This document shows positions 33,147-41,465 of a DNA stretch of 61,940 bases, piece by piece (position 1 is the stretch's first letter; every line of letters begins with the position of its first letter). The stretch covers positions 1 through 61,940 of the forward strand of contig PXRM01000029.1 of assembly GCA_003020985.1 (NCBI GenBank), written 5' to 3'. The position numbers and the translations under genes were made by a program. Below the pieces are notes generated by a model. The model saw only the letters and a list, made by a program, of their open reading frames with translations. It made no database searches and was not told the origin of the DNA. The DNA is from Halobacteriales archaeon QS_4_70_19. GTDB lineage: Archaea; Halobacteriota; Halobacteria; Halobacteriales; Haloarculaceae.

Positions 33147-34013
33147 ATGAACCTCAGGCGCGCCGTCCTGCGGGCCACTGTCGGGGTCGCGCTCCTCGCC
33201 CTTCTCGGTGCGGTCCCCGTCTCGGCACAGTCGGTCACCATCGAGATGATCGACAACCTGAACGAGAAGCTCCTCTACGTCGCCATCCCCATCGCGGTGC
33301 TGGTGGAGGCCATCCTCTTCTACACGGTCTACAAGTACAAGGACCAGGAGGAGGCCAAGCCCACCCAGGAGAACCGCCGCCTGGAGATCACGTGGACCGT
33401 TGCGACTGCGATCATCCTCCTGTTCGTCGGCTTCGCCGCCTACCAGGTGCTCGGCAACGTCGCCATCGGCGGCGTCACGGCCGCCACCGTCGAGGACCCC
33501 GAGGCCGCCCAGCAGAACGCCGAGGTGACCCACTACGACGGCGAGGGCGCCTACATGCCCGAGGCCGAGGAACTCCCCGGTGAGGGCGACCCCGTCCAGG
33601 TGGAGGTGGTCGCGCAGAAGTACTTCTGGACGTACAACTACACCACGGACAGCGGACAGATATCGACGGCCGGCGAGATGGTCATCCCCGAGAACCGGCC
33701 GGTCGTGATGCACGTCACCTCGACCGACTGGCTCCACGCCGTCCACGTCCCGAAGCTCGGGCTGAAGCAGGACGCCTTCCCCGGCCACTACAACACCATC
33801 GCCACCAGCGTCACCCTCCCGGAGGGAAAAGACGAGATGACCTACCAGCTCTACTGTGCCGAGTACTGTGGCTCCGGCCACTCCGGCATGCTCGGGACGG
33901 TCCGTGTCGTCTCCGAGGAGGAGTACGAACAGTGGAAGCAGGACCAGCAGGGCGGCAACGCGTCGAACGCCATCGAGCCCCGACGGAACCTCGCCCCGCT
34001 CGCCGGCGCCTGA
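33147..34013 (+). CDS. coxB: Cytochrome c oxidase subunit II
   Basis: 288 residues. Signal peptide 1-27 ending VSA, two TM helices (YVAIPIAVLVEAILFYTVYK and TWTVATAIILLFVGFAAY), then the extracellular cupredoxin domain with the CuA site: His in DWLHAVHVPKLG, and AEYCGSGHSGM holding two ligand Cys (CAEYC), His and Met. VVAQKYFWTYNYTTDSGQ is the aromatic electron-entry region. CuA accepts electrons from halocyanin or cytochrome c and passes them to subunit I. It is divergent from ctaB, 104 bp apart. Confidence 0.95.
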   Translation: MNLRRAVLRATVGVALLALLGAVPVSAQSVTIEMIDNLNEKLLYVAIPIAVLVEAILFYTVYKYKDQEEAKPTQENRRLEITWTVATAIILLFVGFAAYQVLGNVAIGGVTAATVEDPEAAQQNAEVTHYDGEGAYMPEAEELPGEGDPVQVEVVAQKYFWTYNYTTDSGQISTAGEMVIPENRPVVMHVTSTDWLHAVHVPKLGLKQDAFPGHYNTIATSVTLPEGKDEMTYQLYCAEYCGSGHSGMLGTVRVVSEEEYEQWKQDQQGGNASNAIEPRRNLAPLAGA

Positions 34014-34189
34014 CGGCGGCGGTACCGGCGCCGGTCCGAGTCGCTGCCGTATCCCGGTGTCGTCTCATTCCCGATATCGAGCAGGTATCGAATGTACTCC
34101 CTCAGCAGCCATCGTAACACTTGTTTATATGACCTGCCACGGAAACACTCGACATATAGTCACTCCCCACTGGTAATCGGCGGCGGGGA

Positions 34190-34204
34190 GCCCGGTCACC
34201 GGGC
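34190..34204. terminator. GC-rich palindrome between convergent genes
   Basis: GCCCGGTCACCGGGC is a perfect 7-bp stem with a one-base centre, lying between the coxB stop and the convergent zinc-finger gene stop. The 211-bp gap (34014-34224) holds no gene that I can see. A termination role is inferred from position. Confidence 0.3.
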
Positions 34205-34224
34205 ACACTGCGGGCCGGCCGTGA

Positions 34225-34491
34225 CTACAGCGAGAACGCGTACACCAGCAGGAAGCCGAAGTAGATGAACACGAGCGCGGCGAGTGCCTGGAGCCGGAAC
34301 AACCGGAGCTGCTCCTCCTCTTCCTCGCGAGCCGCCTCGAACGCCGCTCGCTCCGCGTCGGTCAACGCGTCCGGGTGTTCCTGGCCGCGGTGGAGCGACA
34401 GGTACGACTCCCGGTGGAACCGCCCGTCGCAGTAGGGGCAGTCGTACGGCGGGCCGGCGTCGGTACCGTCGGGAGCGTCGTCGGCTGGCAT
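34225..34491 (-). CDS. Zinc-finger protein with C-terminal membrane anchor
   Basis: 88 residues. PYDCPYCDGRFHRESYLSLH RGQEH is a C2H2 finger at about 16-40, followed by an acidic helix (DALTDAERAAFEAAREEEEE) and one TM segment ALAALVFIYFGFLLVYAFSL at the C terminus. A DNA/RNA- or protein-binding finger tied to the membrane is notable. It starts 2 bp after the stop of the upstream large membrane protein gene, so they form an operon beside the oxidase genes. Possible oxidase assembly or regulatory role, inferred. Confidence 0.8.
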   Translation of the reverse strand: MPADDAPDGTDAGPPYDCPYCDGRFHRESYLSLHRGQEHPDALTDAERAAFEAAREEEEEQLRLFRLQALAALVFIYFGFLLVYAFSL

Positions 34492-34493
34492 GG

Positions 34494-35888
34494 TCAGACG
34501 AAGGGGGGTGCGGCGTACGGTCGACTGACGATCCACAGCGAGGTCATCGTGTAGAACACCATGGCCGCGGTCAGCGCGTACTGGCTCCGGACCGCCTGCA
34601 TCCGCGAGGGGAACAGGTCGTAGGCGACGGCGTGGGCGACCCAGATGGCCGCCAGGTGGCCCAGCAGGACGAACCCGAGCGCGAGCGCGGAGAACCAGGC
34701 CGGCAGGACGACGGCGACTGGCGCCCCCGGTGAGAGCGGTGCGGCGAGGGCCCCGACCAGCGCGGGCGAGAGCTCGATGAGGTACCCGAGGTAGTGGGCG
34801 ACGTGGTAGCCGGCGGCGATGGCGAGGAGGGAGGGGGCGAACCGGCGGGCGAGCTCCGCCGGCTCCCGGTAGGACTCGGCGTCCCGCCGTCCGCGCCGGA
34901 CGGCCCACCTGTAGAGCCCGAGGAACAGGCCGAACCCGGCAAGCAGCGCGGCCGGGTACAGGAGGGGCGCGGGGACGCCACCCCCGACGGCGGCGCTGGC
35001 GAAGTCGCGCCACGGTGGTGTCGCGACCAGCCCGTCGTACGTGGTCACCCACAGTAGCGCGGCCACGAACGCCACGTCGCTCGCGTCGCGGGCGAGCCCC
35101 TCGTCCTCCAGTCCCGTCCCGGGAACGCGGGCCCGCGGGCGCCCCTCGTCGTCGCTGTAGAGTGGTGCCACGGCACCGTACGCGGCGAACACGCGGGAGA
35201 CGGGGTCGACCCGCTCGAACCACGTCTCGCCCAGAACATACGCCCCTGTGAGCGTCACGAGCGTGTACGCGAGGACCACACCGGTCAGCAGGCGCGGGTC
35301 GTCCGCGAGCGGGCTCACCACCTCCAGCCAGACGAGCCCGAGGAGACCGGCGACGGCCGGCCAGGAGCCGAGCCGCGCCGGGTAGGAGGGCGACGGGGCG
35401 GGCAGCCACTCGCGCAGCCACAGTCCGACCCGCCAAGGGTTCAGCGCCGGCCAGCTGTTCCCGACGAGGTACGTCGTCATCGTGTAGCCGGCCCACCAGC
35501 CCACCCAGACGACGAGCACCGCGAGGTTCCGGAGCGGGTCCGCCGGCCCGAACGCGCCCACGAGGAGGACCGCGACGAGACCGACGACACCGACCAGTCG
35601 GGCGACGCCGGCGAGGGTTCGCCGGGTCGCGGCGGAGAGGCCCACCTCGCGCCGCCGGTCGTGGATGTCCCGGATGAGGTCGCGGTCGGTGACGAAACTG
35701 GTGAGCAGGAAGCTCACCCCGACCACCCCACCGCCGGTCGAGAGGAAGAGCCAGAGGGGGATGGCCAGCGACCGGGCGTCGTCGGCCTGGAGACTCCCGC
35801 CGTGAGCAGCCGCTCGTCCGGCCAGCGCGACGGCGAGACTGGCGACCAGCACCGCCGCGCCGACGGTCCGGAGTCGCTCGTGTCGCAT
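34494..35888 (-). CDS. Large polytopic membrane protein near oxidase genes
   Basis: 464 residues. A signal-like N terminus (LVASLAVALAGRAAAHGG) is followed by about eleven TM segments. Recognisable stretches: GWWAGYTMTTYLVGNSWPALNPWR, AGYHVAHYLGYLIELSPALV and QYALTAAMVFYTMTSLWIVS, with conserved His in AAHGG, YHVAHY and LLGHLAAIWVAH that could bind heme or copper. Similar haloarchaeal and actinobacterial proteins are sometimes labelled fenitrothion hydrolase-like, a name not supported by function. Two bp precede the downstream zinc-finger gene. Close position to cox genes suggests a role in copper or heme handling. Confidence 0.75.
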   Translation of the reverse strand: MRHERLRTVGAAVLVASLAVALAGRAAAHGGSLQADDARSLAIPLWLFLSTGGGVVGVSFLLTSFVTDRDLIRDIHDRRREVGLSAATRRTLAGVARLVGVVGLVAVLLVGAFGPADPLRNLAVLVVWVGWWAGYTMTTYLVGNSWPALNPWRVGLWLREWLPAPSPSYPARLGSWPAVAGLLGLVWLEVVSPLADDPRLLTGVVLAYTLVTLTGAYVLGETWFERVDPVSRVFAAYGAVAPLYSDDEGRPRARVPGTGLEDEGLARDASDVAFVAALLWVTTYDGLVATPPWRDFASAAVGGGVPAPLLYPAALLAGFGLFLGLYRWAVRRGRRDAESYREPAELARRFAPSLLAIAAGYHVAHYLGYLIELSPALVGALAAPLSPGAPVAVVLPAWFSALALGFVLLGHLAAIWVAHAVAYDLFPSRMQAVRSQYALTAAMVFYTMTSLWIVSRPYAAPPFV

Positions 35889-36027
35889 CTTGGCTGCCTA
35901 CGGCGGTGCGATACCTGTGCCTTCCGACCTGGGGGCGGGCCGCTGGTCGTCCGGGCCGGGGCCGGACGGATCGCCCGCCGCCGCGCGGATGGATGCGTTT
36001 TTGTGAGTCCAACGGTGACGACACTGT

Positions 36028-36894
36028 ATGGCAATCGAAGAAGCGGACGACCACGGCCAGGACGGCCACGGTCACCACCTCCCCGCGGTGGAGGACTGGC
36101 CGAAGGGCTTCGGCGAGGCCTCGTGGTGGCCGTTCGTCACGGCGCTGGGCGCGGCGGGCTTCTACATCGGCGCATCGCTGTACGTCATCGCCACGCGAAC
36201 CGACCTGCTGGGCGTCGCGGTCGGCCCCGCCGTCTTCGTCGGGAGCGTCTTCCTCTTCCTCGCGGGCCTGTACGGCTGGGTCTACCACGCCTTCGTCAAG
36301 GCCTACTGGGACGGCGAGGGCCACAGCCGCGGGTTGCGGTTCGCGATGGTCCTCTTCCTCGGGAGCGAGGTCGCCACCTTCGGTGCCGGCTTCGTCTACT
36401 ACTTCTTCATCCGGACCTCCGCCTGGGAGAACCTCCCGCATCTCGTCGAGAGCGGGAACGTGCTCTCCAGTCTGGTCATCGTCAACACCATCATCCTGGT
36501 CATCTCCTCAGTCACGCTCCACTACGCACACGTCGCGCTCCACGAGAACAACCGGAAGCGGTTCCTCCGGCTGCTCGGCGTGACGCTCCTGCTCGGCGTC
36601 GTGTTCATCGGCGGGCAGGCCCTGGAGTACTACGAGTTCATCATCCACGAGGACTTCACCATCACCGAGGGGGCCTACGCCTCGGCGTTCTACGGCCTGA
36701 CCGGGCTGCACGGGCTCCACGTCACGCTCGGGGCCGTGCTCCTCGGCATCGTGTTCGTCCGCGCGCTGTACGGCCAGTACGACGCCGAACACGACACCTC
36801 CGTCTCGACCGCCTCGATGTACTGGCACTTCGTCGACGCCGTCTGGATCTTCCTCGTCGTGGTCCTCTACGCGGGCGCCATCGTCCTGGGCTGA
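36028..36894 (+). CDS. coxC: Cytochrome c oxidase subunit III
   Basis: 288 residues. A His-rich start (DDHGQDGHGHHLPAVEDWPK) is followed by seven TM helices with the subunit III signatures ASWWPFVTALGAAGFYIGAS, LFLGSEVATFGAGFVYYFF, LHYAHVALHENNRKRFLRLL, FYGLTGLHGLHVTLGAVLLG and MYWHFVDAVWIFLVVVLY. It stabilises subunit I and supports proton uptake in the aa3-type oxidase. A TATA-like GTTTTT lies about 28 bp before the ATG. Next come two small membrane proteins and subunit I on the same strand. Confidence 0.95.
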   Translation: MAIEEADDHGQDGHGHHLPAVEDWPKGFGEASWWPFVTALGAAGFYIGASLYVIATRTDLLGVAVGPAVFVGSVFLFLAGLYGWVYHAFVKAYWDGEGHSRGLRFAMVLFLGSEVATFGAGFVYYFFIRTSAWENLPHLVESGNVLSSLVIVNTIILVISSVTLHYAHVALHENNRKRFLRLLGVTLLLGVVFIGGQALEYYEFIIHEDFTITEGAYASAFYGLTGLHGLHVTLGAVLLGIVFVRALYGQYDAEHDTSVSTASMYWHFVDAVWIFLVVVLYAGAIVLG

Positions 36895-36942
36895 CCCGGA
36901 CACCGGTTCGCGCTTCTCCCGTGCCCGACACATCCATTCGAC

Positions 36943-37038
36943 GCCTACCGACGCCCATTTGAGCGTGCCGTACCTTCCTGGGCGACCAGGTCACGCGCGG
37001 CGGGCAGCCTACCGACGCCCATTTGAGCGTGCCGTACC
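36943..37038. repeat. 32-bp direct repeat with 64-bp period
   Basis: The 32-bp unit beginning GCCTACCGACGCCCATTTGA occurs at 36943-36974 and again, identical, at 37007-37038, i.e. one 64-bp period repeated. The second copy ends 10 bp before the next start codon (37049), so the duplication covers the promoter/leader of that gene. It may double a regulator or promoter element. Confidence 0.8.
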
Positions 37039-37048
37039 ATCCCCACGT

Positions 37049-37513
37049 ATGGACGAGACCACGTCGGACGACCCGCCACCGCGGCCCTGGGACGAGGAGG
37101 AGCCTCGGGAGATCGAGGAGGACGGGCCGACACGCGTGAGCGCGTGGCCGCTGGTCGTCGCGCTCGGGCTGACCGTCTCCGAGGTAGGCGTGTTCATGGG
37201 CGTCTACCCGCTCGCCGTCGGCGGCCTGGTGCTGTTCGTCGCCAGCGTCGCCGGCATCACCCACGAGGCGGGTTACACCAGGCGACCGTGGCGGCTGGCA
37301 GGCGCTCTCGGAGTCGTGCTCGTGGCCGCCGGCGTCTGGATGGTGAGTACGCAGGTCCCGCTGGCGGTCGACCCGGTGGTCACGGCGGTCGAACGGGCCG
37401 ACGGAATCGTCCTCCGCGGGGTCTCGGTCGTCGGCGCAGGTGTCGTCTCCGTCGTCGGCGCGGCCATCGTCTCGGCGATGGGGGACGGGACGAACGACAC
37501 GTTCCCGGCCTGA
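37049..37513 (+). CDS. Membrane protein in the oxidase cluster
   Basis: 154 residues. An acidic, Pro-rich N terminus (1-32) is followed by TM segments at about 33-54 (AWPLVVALGLTVSEVGVFMG), 57-73, 83-99 (LAGALGVVLVAAGVWMV) and 122-142 (GVSVVGAGVVSVVGAAIVSA). It lies between subunit III and subunit I genes on the same strand. Similar small haloarchaeal proteins accompany cox genes (possibly DUF7541, from memory), suggesting an accessory subunit. Confidence 0.75.
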   Translation: MDETTSDDPPPRPWDEEEPREIEEDGPTRVSAWPLVVALGLTVSEVGVFMGVYPLAVGGLVLFVASVAGITHEAGYTRRPWRLAGALGVVLVAAGVWMVSTQVPLAVDPVVTAVERADGIVLRGVSVVGAGVVSVVGAAIVSAMGDGTNDTFPA

Positions 37514-37618
37514 ACGCCCGGGGGCCACTGCCCGACGGCGGCCCCGAACGGCTGCCGTCCGATGGCGCCTCCCGGCGGGAAAGGAAAGGTTGTAGTTCGT
37601 CTGCGGGAAGAAGCAGGC

Positions 37619-37951
37619 ATGGTAAGCGAACCTGACGCGAAGACGTTCGACCGCGAGACGCTACTCGACCTCGTGGTCAACGCCATCCCACTGGGTATCA
37701 TCCTCTTTTTCATCCTGGTATTCGCGCTCGTCAACCCCTTCGGCTCGGACCCGGTCAACACGGCCATCCAGTTCAGCATCATGATCGTCACCGGGCTAGC
37801 GCTCCTGGTCCTGACGTACGTCTCGGGGAAGGCGGTCTCCGAGGCCGAGGACGAGCTGGAGGAGCAGGGGCTCGAACTGAGCGAGGAAGCGGGCGCCGAC
37901 GGGACTGCCGAGACGACCGCACCGGCCGAAACCGAGGACGACACGGCGTGA
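37619..37951 (+). CDS. Small membrane protein, probable oxidase accessory subunit
   Basis: 110 residues. A polar start (VSEPDAKTFDRETLLDLVVN) is followed by two TM helices (IPLGIILFFILVFALVNPFG and IMIVTGLALLVLTYVSGKAV) and a long acidic tail rich in Glu, Ala and Thr. The plan resembles the small single- and two-helix subunits seen beside haloarchaeal subunit I genes (DUF6684-like, from memory). Subunit I follows 192 bp downstream on the same strand. Confidence 0.75.
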   Translation: MVSEPDAKTFDRETLLDLVVNAIPLGIILFFILVFALVNPFGSDPVNTAIQFSIMIVTGLALLVLTYVSGKAVSEAEDELEEQGLELSEEAGADGTAETTAPAETEDDTA

Positions 37952-38143
37952 TCACGCGCCGCACGGACACCGACTGTGACTGCAGTCGCGCGCCGTTCCG
38001 ATCTGTCTCTCTCCGGCCCGGTCATCACCGGCTCGAACGACCCCCCGGATAGCCGTCGCACCGGGGGTCGAGAATCAGGGGACGGCGACGCCGACTGACC
38101 GGGAACGCAACCTTTCTAACTGCGCGGTCCCCAACCGATAGGT

Positions 38144-39955
38144 ATGGCAGTAGAGCAGCTCGCGCTGACCGTCCTCATGGGGATTCTGCTGGTCGCGGTG
38201 GCCGGCCTCGTCTCTCGCATGGTGGACTGGCGCTCGTACACTCCCCTCGGGGGAGCGAGCGCCATCGGCGGTTCGGGCTACGGCGGCGGACACGCGGAGA
38301 AACCCGCAGGCATCGTCCGGTGGTTCACCACCGTCGACCACAAGGACATCGGTATCCTCTACGGGATCTACGCGCTCGTCGCCTTCTTCTGGGGTGGCGC
38401 GGCCGTCCTGCTGATGCGCGCCGAACTCGCGGCGCCCGGCTTCGACATCATGGAGGCGGCGTTCTACAACAGCCTGCTGACGAGTCACGGCATCACGATG
38501 CTGTTCCTGTTCGGAACGCCGATCATCGCGGCGTTCTCGAACTACTTCATCCCGCTCCTCATCGGCGCCGACGACATGGCGTTCCCGCGCATCAACGCCA
38601 TCGCGTTCTGGCTGCTCCCGCCGGGGGCCATCCTCATCTGGGCCGGCTTCTTCACCGCCCCGCTGGGACTCGGTATCGACCCCGCTCAGACCTCGTGGAC
38701 GATGTACACGCCGCTGTCGGCCGAGCAGGCCAACGCCGGCGTCGACCTGATGCTGCTGGGCCTGCACCTGACGGGCGTCAGCGCGACGATGGGCGCCATC
38801 AACTTCATCGCGACCATCTTCACCGAGCGCGGTGACGACGTGAACTGGGCCAACCTCGACATCTTCTCGTGGACCATCCTCACCCAGTCGGCGCTCATCC
38901 TGTTCGCGTTCCCGCTGCTCGGGAGCGCCCTGATCATGCTGCTGCTGGACCGGAACTTCGCGACCACCTTCTTCGCGGTCGAGGGCGGGTCGCCCATCCT
39001 CTGGCAGCATCTGTTCTGGTTCTTCGGCCACCCCGAGGTCTACATCCTCGTCCTCCCCCCCATGGGGCTGGTGTCGTGGATCCTGCCGAAGTTCTCCGGG
39101 CGGAAGCTGTTCGGCTTCAAGTTCGTCGTCTACTCGACGCTTGCCATCGGCGTCCTCTCCTTCGGCGTCTGGGCCCACCACATGTTCTCGACGGGCATGG
39201 ACCCGCGCATCCGGGCCTCGTTCATGGCCGTCTCACTGGCGATCGCCATACCATCCGCGGTGAAGACGTTCAACTGGATCACGACGATGTGGAACGGCCG
39301 GCTCCGCCTGACGGCGCCGATGCTGTTCTGCATCGGGTTCATCAGTAACTTCGTCATCGGGGGCATCACCGGCGTTTTCCTCGCCGCCATCCCCGTCGAC
39401 CTGGTGCTCCACGACACCTACTACGTCGTCGGACACTTCCACTACATCGTGATGGGGATGATCGCCTTCGCCGGCATGGGCGCGCTCTACTACTGGTTCC
39501 CCATCGTCACGGGTCGGATGTACCAGCGCACGCTGGCGAAGTGGCACTTCTGGCTCTCGATGATCGGAACGAACATCACGTTCTTCGCCTTCCTCGTGCT
39601 CGGCTACCTCGGCATGCCGCGCCGATACGCCACCTACCAGTTCGACGGCGCCATCGCACCGCTCGCGCAGGTGACGACGCTCCACCAGATCTCCACCGTG
39701 GGCGCGTTCATCATCGGCATCGGCCAGGTCGTCTGGGCGTGGAACATGGTCCAGTCATGGTACGAGGGGCCCGAGGTCGAGGACGCCGACCCGTGGAACC
39801 TCAAGGACGACGGCATGTTCGGCCGCGAGTTCCAGTGGTTCGAGGCACAGAAGCTCGCCGCCGACGGCGGTGAGGAAGAGGTCGCCACTGACGGCGGCGG
39901 GGTCCGCCCCGACGGTGGCTATCGCAGGGCCGTTCGACGCGTCGACGACGAGTAA
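38144..39955 (+). CDS. coxA: Cytochrome c oxidase subunit I
   Basis: 603 residues, 12 core TM helices plus one N-terminal helix. Heme-copper signatures: TTVDHKDIGILYGIYALVAF, NSLLTSHGITMLFLFGTPII (low-spin heme His), WQHLFWFFGHPEVYILVLPP (CuB His and cross-linked Tyr), WAHHMFSTGMDPRIRASFMA (CuB His pair), and HDTYYVVGHFHYIVMGMIAF (heme ligands). It reduces oxygen to water and pumps protons. In the K-channel segment, SLAIAIPSAVKTFNW has Ser where many A-type oxidases have Thr. The C-terminal tail is acidic and Gly-rich. Confidence 0.96.
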   Translation: MAVEQLALTVLMGILLVAVAGLVSRMVDWRSYTPLGGASAIGGSGYGGGHAEKPAGIVRWFTTVDHKDIGILYGIYALVAFFWGGAAVLLMRAELAAPGFDIMEAAFYNSLLTSHGITMLFLFGTPIIAAFSNYFIPLLIGADDMAFPRINAIAFWLLPPGAILIWAGFFTAPLGLGIDPAQTSWTMYTPLSAEQANAGVDLMLLGLHLTGVSATMGAINFIATIFTERGDDVNWANLDIFSWTILTQSALILFAFPLLGSALIMLLLDRNFATTFFAVEGGSPILWQHLFWFFGHPEVYILVLPPMGLVSWILPKFSGRKLFGFKFVVYSTLAIGVLSFGVWAHHMFSTGMDPRIRASFMAVSLAIAIPSAVKTFNWITTMWNGRLRLTAPMLFCIGFISNFVIGGITGVFLAAIPVDLVLHDTYYVVGHFHYIVMGMIAFAGMGALYYWFPIVTGRMYQRTLAKWHFWLSMIGTNITFFAFLVLGYLGMPRRYATYQFDGAIAPLAQVTTLHQISTVGAFIIGIGQVVWAWNMVQSWYEGPEVEDADPWNLKDDGMFGREFQWFEAQKLAADGGEEEVATDGGGVRPDGGYRRAVRRVDDE

Positions 39956-40071
39956 CGCCGCGAGCCGTTCTCCGCCGCTTCCGCGAACTGTTCTCCGACA
40001 ACTCCGCGAACTCCAGGTCCGGTTAGTATCGGTCGGTACGACGGCTCAGCCCGGGCCACGATGTCTGTCGA

Positions 40072-40096
40072 CCGCCGGCCGGGCCCCCGCCGGCGG
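40072..40096 (+). terminator. GC-rich hairpin downstream of coxA
   Basis: CCGCCGGC at 40072-40079 and GCCGGCGG at 40089-40096 form an 8-bp stem with a CGGGCCCCC loop, 117 bp after the coxA stop. The gap 39956-40194 holds no gene that I can see. Confidence 0.35.
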
Positions 40097-40194
40097 ACCG
40101 AGCGGCGACTGTCGACGCGTGCCCTGAACGCCTGGATTGTCGGTTTAGCGTACACGTAACAATACGCCGTTTGGCCGAAGCCACGGGAAGAACG

Positions 40195-41241
40195 ATGAAA
40201 CGACGGAACCTCCTGCTGACGAGCGCCGGGCTGGTGGGAATCGCCGGCTGCACCGGACTCGGCGGTGAGGACGAGGACACGCCGTCCGCGTCCGCGACGC
40301 CGACGGACACGGCCACCTCCCGGCCGACGGACTCGCCGACGGCGACCGGGTCCGAGGACGCGACGGACACCGAGACGGAGACGGCCACGGACGAGGAGAC
40401 CGAGACGGAGGACGAGGGGCCGGGCTACAAGTCGAACCACTGGCACGGGCGGCTGTTCCTCGAGGTGGACGGCGAGCTGGTCGATTTCAACCAGCCGAAG
40501 TACTTCCTCGACAACATCGAGGACGAGGACGCGGTCTACTTCCACTTCCACGAGGGGACCGACGAGCACGGCCCGAACGAGTGGAGCAACGAGAAGCAGA
40601 TCGTCACGTTCGAGCGGGCGCTGAACCTGCTGCCCGGCATCTCGTACGAGCAGTCGAACGGGAACCACGCCGTCACGTACGAGGGCACCACCTACGACGG
40701 CGGCCGGTCCGGGACGGCGGTCTCCATCCACGAGGGGGCCGAGCGGATCGACCCGACGACCTACGAGGTCAAGCACAACGACAACTTCTGGGTGCAGGCC
40801 ACCGGCGGGGACGCCCAGCGGAACGTCTCCCCGGCCCACGACGGCGCCGACCTCGGGACGCTCGTCTTCGACATCAACAACCACCGGGTCGACTTCTCCC
40901 GGGACAAGTACCTGGGCGAGGAGGGCGGCACGGAGGCGTTCCACTTCCACGACGACGGGAACGCGAACCTCTGGTACAAGGAGGGGTCGGTGACGCTGGC
41001 GGAGGCGCTGAACGGGCTCACCGACGTCTCGTACGAGCAGTCGAACGGCAACCACGTCGTGGAGTACAAGTCGGAGAACCACCCCCCCCACAGCCGGCGG
41101 TTCGACGGCGGCCGGCCGGAACACGAGATCACGATCCGGCAGCGGAGCCGGGACATCGACCCGACGAGCTACGAACCGGCGGCCGGCGACATCATCTGGA
41201 TCTACGTCCACTCGACGGTCGTCCCGGACAACGAACACTGA
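40195..41241 (+). CDS. Secreted lipoprotein with tandem-duplicated domain
   Basis: 348 residues. A Tat-like start MKRRNLLLTSAGLVGIAGCT has lipobox Cys19, then a Thr/Glu-rich linker to about residue 77. The body is two homologous halves. Residues 84-200 carry YFHFHEG (115-121), RALNLLPGISYEQSNGNHAV and RIDPTTYE. Residues 222-338 carry AFHFHDDG (248-255), ALNGLTDVSYEQSNGNHVVE and DIDPTSYE. The shared SYEQSNGNH at 150 and 279 shows internal duplication. His-rich FHFH motifs could bind metal. It lies after coxA, so a copper or electron-transfer role near the oxidase is possible but unproven. Confidence 0.8.
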   Translation: MKRRNLLLTSAGLVGIAGCTGLGGEDEDTPSASATPTDTATSRPTDSPTATGSEDATDTETETATDEETETEDEGPGYKSNHWHGRLFLEVDGELVDFNQPKYFLDNIEDEDAVYFHFHEGTDEHGPNEWSNEKQIVTFERALNLLPGISYEQSNGNHAVTYEGTTYDGGRSGTAVSIHEGAERIDPTTYEVKHNDNFWVQATGGDAQRNVSPAHDGADLGTLVFDINNHRVDFSRDKYLGEEGGTEAFHFHDDGNANLWYKEGSVTLAEALNGLTDVSYEQSNGNHVVEYKSENHPPHSRRFDGGRPEHEITIRQRSRDIDPTSYEPAAGDIIWIYVHSTVVPDNEH

Positions 41242-41465
41242 GTGCCGGGGGGAGAGTGGAGCCGGCCGTCCCGTCCACCCGGCGAACGGCCCGACTGGAC
41301 GGCCGGACACCCGCAGCCGGCCAGTGCGACCAGCCCCGACGTTCAAATAGCACACGTCAGCGTCAGTTTTAATCCCCCTATGCCGGAAGGCCAGGCAGGT
41401 GGAACTGGGAGTCCGGTCCGGACAGCCCGCCCGGTGGCCCCGCGTCACGCCGACCGATAGTATCC

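Noticed and set aside
34225..36441. A 738-codon frame on the minus strand
   Set aside because: Only its last 88 residues are real (the zinc-finger protein); the rest is antisense or out of frame to the 464-residue membrane protein and the subunit III gene.
36943..37038. Two repeats suggesting a mini CRISPR array
   Set aside because: Only two copies, in a promoter position, without cas genes or a leader; better explained as a tandem duplication.
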